64,000 bases of DNA from assembly GCF_000379105.1 (NCBI RefSeq), contig NZ_KB900609.1, positions 4,739,480 to 4,803,479 of the forward strand, written 5' to 3'. Made by a program: the position numbers and the translations under genes. The DNA is from Methylobacterium sp. WSM2598. Lineage in GTDB: Bacteria; Pseudomonadota; Alphaproteobacteria; Rhizobiales; Beijerinckiaceae. The notes under the pieces were generated by a model that saw nothing but the letters and a program-made list of their open reading frames with translations, ran no database searches and was not told the DNA's origin. Shown piece by piece: positions 58,665-64,000 of this stretch (within the stretch, counting starts at the first letter, position 1; each line of letters opens with the position of its first letter).

Positions 58665-59276
58665 TTACTCCTCGTCGTCGCTGGGATCTCGGCCGGGTTT
58701 CCAGGGGCACAGCCCGCGCCTGCCTCCATAGGGGCCAGAGTAGTGGAGGTCGCCGGCCCAAGGATGTATCCGGATCGTCCACGGATCGACGTCGTCTCCT
58801 CCGACAGCGGAATGGGTTCTTCGGGCCAGAGCGACCCACCGGGGCGGGACCGGTCTGGAGGCCATGACAGGATGGGTTCGTCGGACCAGGACAGGCTGGT
58901 GGTGCAGCACCAGTTTGGAGGCCACGACGGGATGGGTTCTTCGGGCCAAGATCCTCTGCCGGTGCAGCATCGGTCTGGAGACGCGTTCTGCCTCACGCAA
59001 GCGGAGGGTCGGCGGCGACGGACGCTGCGCGACCGCCCGCGAAGGCCGTCGGAAAGTGGCGATGGCGCGGCTGCGGGCGGGCGGGCGCTTCGCCTGCCGC
59101 TGGACCGCCTTCGATGCCGGTGCTTTCGGCTGCTCGACCGCCGGCTGGGCAGGCGCGTTCGTCTCAGACGGGACCTCGGTGCGGGTCGGCGGATCGGTCC
59201 AGGGGGTCTGCGCGGCCAAGCCGGGTACGCCGGGGAGCAGGAGCGCCACCGCGAGGGCAATTCGGCATTTCACCAT
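58665..59276 (-). CDS. Secreted basic repeat protein
   Basis: 203 residues; GGAAGGGGC precedes the ATG. A signal peptide (CRIALAVALLLPGVPGLAAQ) is followed by a Pro/Thr/Ala linker, an Arg/Lys-rich region, and three degenerate ~21-residue repeats (LARRTHPVVAS, LVRRTHPVMAS, LARRTHSAVG). The C-terminus HPWAGDLHYSGPYGG looks ordered. No family is recognised. The high Arg content and the GC-rich opposite strand leave some doubt, but the signal peptide and ribosome site support it. Confidence 0.5.
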   Translation of the reverse strand: MVKCRIALAVALLLPGVPGLAAQTPWTDPPTRTEVPSETNAPAQPAVEQPKAPASKAVQRQAKRPPARSRAIATFRRPSRAVAQRPSPPTLRLREAERVSRPMLHRQRILARRTHPVVASKLVLHHQPVLVRRTHPVMASRPVPPRWVALARRTHSAVGGDDVDPWTIRIHPWAGDLHYSGPYGGRRGLCPWKPGRDPSDDEE

Positions 59277-59405
59277 GAGCACGCCCCTTCCATCACGAGA
59301 ATGATCGGGACCCGACCGCATGATAGCTGATGGCTCGTTGGCTGTCAGGCGGTTCAACGACCGCCATTGTTCCTGCCGCCCGCGATACGGTACTTTTACA
59401 AAAAG

Positions 59406-59918
59406 TCAGACGACTTCAGCTTTGATCCCGAGCCATTCCTTGATCTTGCCCACCATGGTCCGATCTGGCGCTACCTGTTCAGGCATGCGTTTGATCTGAT
59501 CCAGCCTTTCACCCGCCTCGTCCTCGCTCAGCAGGCTGGCCTGACGGCCAATGGCCAGGGCCCCTTCGAGCACCGTCAGCCCTTCCTCGAAGCTCAACGG
59601 CGTCGTGTACGTGCGCGCGCTAATGTAGTTCTGGCGCAGGCGTTCCACCTCGGGTGTGTCCGCGCAGGCCAGCCGGGTGACGAACGGCAGCAACCGTTGG
59701 CGCTGCACGTCGTCCGATTCGTCGTTGAGCAGCATCGCGAGGCGGCAGATGGGTCGTGAAAAACAGCGCGGCATGACCTCAACCCGCCACACCGGCTGAT
59801 AAGGAAACCCGGCCGCGACGACGGCGGCTTCGTTGATGCAGGTGCCGCCGTCCGGTCCTGGGAACTGGTGGGATCCGGCCTTGAGCGTCCAATTCAGGAT
59901 GTGATCGAACCGCGTCAT
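59406..59918 (-). CDS. Conserved hypothetical protein, 170 residues
   Basis: The ATG at 59918 follows GGAGGTAGCC; an ATG four codons earlier is less well placed. The protein has an N-terminal FDHILNWTLKAGSHQFPGPDGGTCINEAAVVAAGF segment with conserved Trp and Gly residues, then a helical body (NDESDDVQRQRLLPFVTRL). No catalytic motif and no signal peptide. Family not recognised. It ends in the left border of a gap with one unconvincing leftward frame. Confidence 0.65.
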   Translation of the reverse strand: MTRFDHILNWTLKAGSHQFPGPDGGTCINEAAVVAAGFPYQPVWRVEVMPRCFSRPICRLAMLLNDESDDVQRQRLLPFVTRLACADTPEVERLRQNYISARTYTTPLSFEEGLTVLEGALAIGRQASLLSEDEAGERLDQIKRMPEQVAPDRTMVGKIKEWLGIKAEVV

Positions 59919-59972
59919 GGCTACCTCCATGCCGCCCCCTAGGCAATCTTGGGCGCCGCCGCGGGCCGTCAA

Positions 59973-60393
59973 TGCGGATCGACCAGCCCGGAGCCTGCTG
60001 GCCAGCTTCTACGATCGGTGGCCACCGGCCACTGAGGAGTGTGGCAGCCCAGACAGATAAGCTGATTGCTCGCCCCCGGCGGAACCGCCGAGGTTTCGGC
60101 TCGTTGAAGGATCGTATCACATCCCACGGAGCATAGCATGTCGCAGCTTGATGAGCGAGCGGCGGGCAGCGTATTGCCGCTGCCGTCGATCGGCAGAGCC
60201 CTCTTCGGTTTTGCAACCTCAACAACAGGCCTTGTACTCACGATGCTTATGCTCAGCGGTGTTGCTTGATGTAACCCTGGGTTGAATGCCCATATATTTT
60301 ATTTATTCGATGTATAGCAGCAACCAGGCGTCCATCGTATGAGGTTGGACTGACGTGCCAGTGCATAGTGGCCACGATCGAGCTGGAAGATAG
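59973..60393. other. Gap with one doubtful ORF
   Basis: 421 bp. A leftward 90-residue frame (59969-60241) with an LICLGCHTPQW stretch is the only coding hint; it has no ribosome site and poor third-position GC. AT-rich DNA at 60290-60330 probably holds the promoter of the small HTH gene. Confidence 0.4.
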
Positions 60394-60573
60394 ATGGCGA
60401 GGATCGCCATATCTGCTCCGTCGGAGCTTGTCGCGGCAGCAGAGAGCTACAACCTCTGCGAGATCGCTCGGCGCCTAAATGTTACCCGCCATACTGTTGG
60501 CCGCTGGGCAGCCGGTAGGGCAGCGCCGAGGCTGGCCCGCCTGCAGGCTCTGCGAGCACTCGCCTCCGCATGA
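60394..60573 (+). CDS. Small helix-turn-helix protein, 59 residues
   Basis: A short gene with the start AGCTGGAAGATAG-ATG. The product contains SELVAAAESYNLCEIARRLNVTRHTVGRWAAG, a Cro/XRE-like helix-turn-helix. The rest (RAAPRLARLQALRALASA) is basic. It is probably a DNA-binding regulator; no partner gene is adjacent. Confidence 0.65.
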   Translation: MARIAISAPSELVAAAESYNLCEIARRLNVTRHTVGRWAAGRAAPRLARLQALRALASA

Positions 60574-60874
60574 CCCCGGTCGGCAGCACTTCGTCAACCA
60601 TCCTGCGGCAGGCTGACCGTAGCCGAGCCGATGTCCCCCATCCTGCTCGGCCATAGCGGCGGCCCGACAATAAGCCGTTCCCAGAGTCTGTCGGGCCGCC
60701 GCCTCCGAAATCTGAGACCGCTTACCCGCGTTGCGTATCGGTGTGGGCGAAGGCGCGGCCGGGCTGATCCGGACCTGTCAGCCCGGCCGTCGCACACCAC
60801 CTCGTGTCGCGCGGAACGGGGCACTCGATCCGCCGTTCCTGCCGTCACGACGGCGCTCCTGCGTCCGAGGTTCG
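60574..60874. other. Gap of 301 bp, no gene seen
   Basis: GC-rich, with only shadow frames. It separates two small rightward genes. Confidence 0.4.
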
Positions 60875-61084
60875 ATGAGCACGTTCACGGTCACGATCCA
60901 GACCCCGGTCGGCCCGCTCTCGGTTCGACGCGAGACCGCGGAAGCGGCGGTTGAGAGCGGGCGCGTCCTGGAGCGCGAGGGCGTCGGCGAGGTTTTCATC
61001 ACTCCGCCGGGCGGGGAGCCGATGCGGCTGGCGGATTTCTCGACTTCGCTCGCGGCCGATCAGCCGAACTCGGATCCGGCCTGA
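60875..61084 (+). CDS. Small hypothetical protein, 69 residues
   Basis: Starts MSTFTVTIQTPVGPLSVRRET and continues with an EAAVESGRVLEREGVGEVFITPPGG stretch and a polar C-terminus. Reads as a compact alpha/beta mini-domain. The start is supported mainly by the sharp change from shadow composition to structured text. Function unknown. Confidence 0.5.
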   Translation: MSTFTVTIQTPVGPLSVRRETAEAAVESGRVLEREGVGEVFITPPGGEPMRLADFSTSLAADQPNSDPA

Positions 61085-61285
61085 CGGCCCGGCCGTTGCA
61101 TCCAGAAGTGCGCCCCGAATGATGAGCGTCACGGCATCGCGTTCGCGAAGCCCAGCAGGGCGGCTTAGGCAGCCTGTGGCGCCTGTTCTGCCGCTCGCCG
61201 GCCATCCCATCTGCACCGCCGCCCGTCCACGGCCCTCCAGATCGGCCGCACCGTTGTCGCCCCTCGATCCGGCTCTGGAGCCTCT

Positions 61286-61477
61286 TCAAGCTGCCGGGAC
61301 GACGCCCGGCAGCACCGCCAGCGGCTTCTCCGGCGCCGTCGCGCCCTGCACCGGCCCTGGACGCGGCTCTCGAACGCCTTCGGCAGGGCGTGGAGCGGGA
61401 CGCGTAACCGCAGGCAGTGGGAGATCAACCAAGACCACGCGACCGCTCAGCGGGTCGAGGATGCGGATCTGCGCCAT
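61286..61477 (-). CDS. Small hypothetical protein, 63 residues
   Basis: GAGGGGAACCAC precedes the ATG at 61477. The sequence MAQIRILDPLSGRVVLVDLPLP reads as a beta hairpin, followed by a Pro/Ala/Arg-rich tail. No family recognised. It overlaps GC-rich shadows on the other strand. Confidence 0.5.
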   Translation of the reverse strand: MAQIRILDPLSGRVVLVDLPLPAVTRPAPRPAEGVREPRPGPVQGATAPEKPLAVLPGVVPAA

Positions 61478-61669
61478 GTGGTTCCCCTCATGGGAGAAAC
61501 GGACAGCCTGTCTCGATTCAGGTAAGAATTCGTTACGAAACACTCGGTGTGCCCTGAAAATGTGTCAAAACAGGACAGCGGCATACGCAGGTCGATTACA
61601 AACGCGGCGCGATCCTTGCTCAATGCAGGCAAGAGGAACTTGGTTTCGTATTTTAGGACACGCCGCCTA

Positions 61670-61948
61670 ATGATCGAACGCCGCAAATTCCACCGTGCCA
61701 GCACTTATCTTGGCGCTAGCATCGAGATGAGGCGCTATTACCATCCTGTTGAGGGCTTGGTCCGTAATCTCTCCCCAGGAGGAGCGCGCATTGTCCTCAC
61801 GAGCGCCCGAACAGTAGCGGACTGCTTCACCCTCGCGGTCACGCCCCAGGGCATACGCTATGAGGCAAAAGTAGTTTGGGCCACGAACCAGGAAATTGGA
61901 GTAGTGTTCGCAAATACAAGGGACGTTCCAGAGGTGGTCAACATTTAG
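61670..61948 (+). CDS. PilZ domain protein
   Basis: 92 residues from the ATG at 61670. It begins MIERRKFHRASTYLGASIE, with the RR(K/R)xxR arm typical of c-di-GMP-binding PilZ domains; the second motif N-x-S-x-x-G appears as RNLSPGGARIV. These motifs together bind cyclic di-GMP. The domain stands alone, so it probably acts as a diffusible effector for motility or exopolysaccharide. GC content is below the genome average. Confidence 0.85.
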   Translation: MIERRKFHRASTYLGASIEMRRYYHPVEGLVRNLSPGGARIVLTSARTVADCFTLAVTPQGIRYEAKVVWATNQEIGVVFANTRDVPEVVNI

Positions 61949-62172
61949 GCACCGCTCGCTGCGGCCAATAAGTGCCGGGCTGAGTGAACGCCTTCAACCC
62001 TCCCAAGACTGGCGGCGGGTCAGGGAAGTTAGGCGCCGGCCGCGCGCCCTCGTCATCCTGAGACCGCCGGCTCTCGATGTTGTTGCGGTCGCCGCCGAGT
62101 GGACCGTGCCAGCCCTTGTCCCGGATGCGGGCGTGCCTCAGGCCAGTAGCAAAGCACGACCGGAGGAACGCC

Positions 62173-62385
62173 ATGCCGAGCCGCGGGTACGCCCTACGCA
62201 AAGGACGCCAGGGCTGGGACATCTACGCCGAGCACACGGGCAAGCCGGTCTTGTTGAACGGGCGCGAGCAGACCGGGCTCTCTCGCAGGGTTGCCGTCCA
62301 ACTCGTCACCTTGCTGAAGAGGCTGGCGCTGGCTGGGGCCGACGTCACGGATCTGCCGGTCAAAGGGCGTTACACGATCCACTGA
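62173..62385 (+). CDS. Small hypothetical protein, 70 residues
   Basis: CGGAGGAACGCC precedes the ATG. The product (MPSRGYALRKGRQGWDIYAEHTGKPVLLNG, later VAVQLVTLLKRLALAGADVTDLPVKGRYTI) is basic with a central helix. No family is recognised. It lies 33 bp before the left end of an IS5-type element. Confidence 0.6.
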   Translation: MPSRGYALRKGRQGWDIYAEHTGKPVLLNGREQTGLSRRVAVQLVTLLKRLALAGADVTDLPVKGRYTIH

Positions 62386-62418
62386 GAACCAGACGCACGA
62401 ACGCCCGGCGGAGGGTTA

Positions 62419-63269
62419 GGGTTTGGACTCGATCAGCACCAGAAGGCGATGACGGCGGCGAGCGCGAGGGCTGATGCGTAGTTGCGGGCGAGCTTGTCGT
62501 ATCGGGTGGCGATCCTGCGGAAGTCCTTGAGGCGGTTGAAAGTCGCCTCGATCCGCCAGCGTTCCCGATAGCGGGGTCTGTCATGGCGGAGCTTCCGCTT
62601 ACGGCCGCGCTTGCCCGGGATGACCGGCGTGATGCCGTTCTCGCGTAGGTCAGCGCGCAGCCAGTCTGCGTCGTAGCCCTTGTCGGCGGCCAGACGCCGT
62701 ATCCGCCCCGGCGCTTCGGCCAGCACCGCCGGGGCGGTCGTCACGTCGCTGGCGTTGCCGGGTGTCAGCAGGAGGACGCCGGGGCGGCCGAGGACATCGG
62801 TGAGCGCATGGATCTTGGTCGTCTGGCCGCCGCGCGACGGGCCGATAGCCTGCGCCCTCGCCCCCCTTTGCCGCCATGGGCCGAGCGGTGGGCCCGGACG
62901 TAGCTGCTGTCGAGGGCGGCTGCATCGCCGGCCCATCCAGCCTTGGCCAGCGCGGCGAGCATGGCTTTCCAGAAGCCGCGCCGGGACCAGCGATTGAAGC
63001 GGTTGTAGACCGTGGTCCGCGGGCCGTAGGCCGCTGGGCAGTCGCGCCAGCGGCAGCCAGAAGTGAGCACGTGCAGGATGCCGGAGATGATCTGCCGGTC
63101 GTCCTTCCGCTCGGGTCCGGGCTGGTCCCTGGGCATGAACGGTTCGATCACCGTCCATTGCTCATCCGAGAGCCAGAACAGGTCTGCCATCGCTACCTCC
63201 AGGTCGCCGCTTTGCGGCCTGGAATCACAAAACGACAAACCCTGCAACGCTTTGGATCGGTTCACACCC
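62419..63269 (-). mobile_element. IS5-type (IS427-like) insertion sequence, complete
   Basis: 851 bp. Inverted ends GGGTTTGGACTCGATC (left) and GGGTGTGAACCGATC (right, reverse-complemented) match in most positions, and each end is flanked by TA, the likely target duplication. It contains one frameshifted transposase gene. Confidence 0.8.
62433..63190 (-). CDS. IS5-type transposase in two frames (-1 frameshift)
   Basis: The first frame (from ATG 63190, with GGAGGTAGCG before it) encodes LFWLSDEQWTVIEPFMP, CRWRDCPAAYGP and the first DDE Asp in ALDSSYVRAH. It would stop prematurely. The second frame, one base back, continues QAIGPSRGGQTTKIHALTD (second Asp) to RERWRIEATFNRLKDF (Glu). The switch lies at a run of three A and six G (62861-62869 on the minus strand), a classical slippery site. 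Translated together they form a full IS427-type transposase, so the gene is probably functional through programmed frameshifting. Confidence 0.85.
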
Positions 63270-63317
63270 TAGCATTACAGTTGCGTTTTCGGCGAGGTTC
63301 TGACTCTTTGCGTCGCC

Positions 63318-64000
63318 ATGATTCGCGCATCATGGACGTCGGAGACTTCGGTCAAGGCGACGCTGGAGTTGTGGGCCTCGTCGCTCCGGGAGGTGAAGGG
63401 GCGCATGCGGCCTCTGTTCACCCAGCGCCGGGTCGCCGCCTCGGCCGGAGCGTTCTTGGATGGACTGCTCGGTGCAGAGCGGCGCAAGACGGGTTGGATG
63501 CGGGCGGAAGCCGCGGGCGATCCCGGGCCCTGGCGCCAGCAGGCGGTGCTGGGGCGCGGACGTTGGGACGCCGACGCTCTGCGCGACGTGGTGCGTGACT
63601 ATGCTCTGGAGACGCTGGCCGACCCGGACGCGGTTCTGGTTCTCGACGAGACCGGCTTTCTAAAGCAGGGCAAGGCCTCGTGCGGCGTGCATCGCCAGTA
63701 CACCGGCTCGGCCGGCAAGATCACGAACTGTCAGATCGGCGTGTTCGCGGCCTATGTCTCACGGCACGGTCATGCCTTCATCGATCGAGCCTTGTACCTA
63801 CCCCAGACCTGGACCTCGGATCCAGCCCGGCTGGCCGCCGCCCACGTGCCGAAGGGGACGACCTTCGCGACCAAGCCGGGATTGGCTCTGGCGATGATCG
63901 AGCGGGCGAGGGCTGCCGGCGTGCCGTTTTCCTGGGTAGCGGCCGACACCGTCTACGGGGTCGGCGAGATCGAGATGGCCCTGCGGCGGGCGGGCAAGGG
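63318..64000 (+). CDS. IS701-type transposase, 3' end outside the window
   Basis: At least 227 residues, open to the window end. Key text: LFTQRRVAASAGAFLDGLL, then GRGRWDADALRDVVRDYALETL, the first catalytic Asp in VLVLDETGFLKQGK, GVHRQYTGSAGKITNCQIGVF and the second Asp in WVAADTVYGVGE. This matches the DDE_5 domain of IS701 transposases closely. The start ATG at 63318 lacks a good ribosome site, and MRPLFTQ at 63408 is an alternative. It begins 49 bp after the right end of the IS5-type element, so two insertion sequences sit next to each other. Confidence 0.9.
   Translation, partial: MIRASWTSETSVKATLELWASSLREVKGRMRPLFTQRRVAASAGAFLDGLLGAERRKTGWMRAEAAGDPGPWRQQAVLGRGRWDADALRDVVRDYALETLADPDAVLVLDETGFLKQGKASCGVHRQYTGSAGKITNCQIGVFAAYVSRHGHAFIDRALYLPQTWTSDPARLAAAHVPKGTTFATKPGLALAMIERARAAGVPFSWVAADTVYGVGEIEMALRRAGK

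Noticed and set aside
59969..60241. 90-residue leftward ORF with an LICLGCHTPQW stretch
   Set aside because: No ribosome site and weak third-position GC; kept only as a remark in the gap entry.

Overview
The window is very GC-rich (roughly 70 percent by eye over most of its length). It reads as chromosomal DNA of a Methylobacterium-like alphaproteobacterium (order Hyphomicrobiales). Supporting content: intracellular PHA depolymerase and phasin genes, GapR, a MucR/Ros-type regulator, and the alphaproteobacterial origin neighbourhood hemE-hemJ / ppsR-maf-aroE-coaE-dnaQ. No rRNA, tRNA or CRISPR array was recognised. The genus is inferred from gene content and protein style; no database search was possible.

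Layout. 1-9.6 kb: end of a PAS-domain protein, phaZ, a small NTPase, two secreted small proteins, an AI-2E-type transporter with an extra C-terminal domain, hydrolases, DUF3140 and an SDR. 9.8-13.2 kb: a large hybrid histidine kinase. 13.3-18.3 kb: two paralogous ABC-type substrate-binding proteins on either side of a hydratase/GNAT pair, a possible RiPP-like peptide and gapR. 18.4-25.9 kb: an MBL hydrolase, a class A penicillin-binding protein behind a His-rich envelope protein, and an Ada / 2OG-oxygenase repair pair with overlapping stop and start. 25.9-32.7 kb: the core block. hemE and hemJ (leftward) and ppsR-maf-aroE-coaE-dnaQ (rightward) diverge from a 515-bp region with a full CtrA site, a consensus DnaA box and eight GANTC sites, a strong candidate oriC. 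32.6-42.3 kb: amidohydrolase plus MFS transporter, a MucR-like regulator, an SRPBCC protein, a lipoprotein, an esterase, Hpt and chemoreceptor genes, and chrA.

From 42.3 kb the DNA is accessory. A P4-satellite-like element (integrase, orphan gene, AlpA-like HTH, small protein, PrimPol-DUF5906 replicase) has AT-rich stretches and ends in a gene-poor 1.5 kb. Then come stress- and PHA-linked genes (hemerythrin/DUF2382, alpha/beta hydrolase, phasin, YidB), a 3-hydroxyacyl-CoA dehydrogenase between diverged direct repeats, a PhyH-like oxygenase, and many small orphan genes. The right edge carries a complete IS5-type element with a -1 frameshift transposase and the start of an IS701-type transposase.

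The most unusual feature is repeat structure. Seven copies of the aroE start region form a ladder of five-codon ORFs joined by ATGA stop/start overlaps, and a shorter version precedes ada. A dispersed palindromic element sits just downstream of gene stops, and its arms change in a compensatory way between copies. Several 14-16-bp tandem arrays occupy gaps, and one supplies the C-terminal tail of a GNAT enzyme. A 161-bp near-perfect inverted repeat lies in the accessory region.
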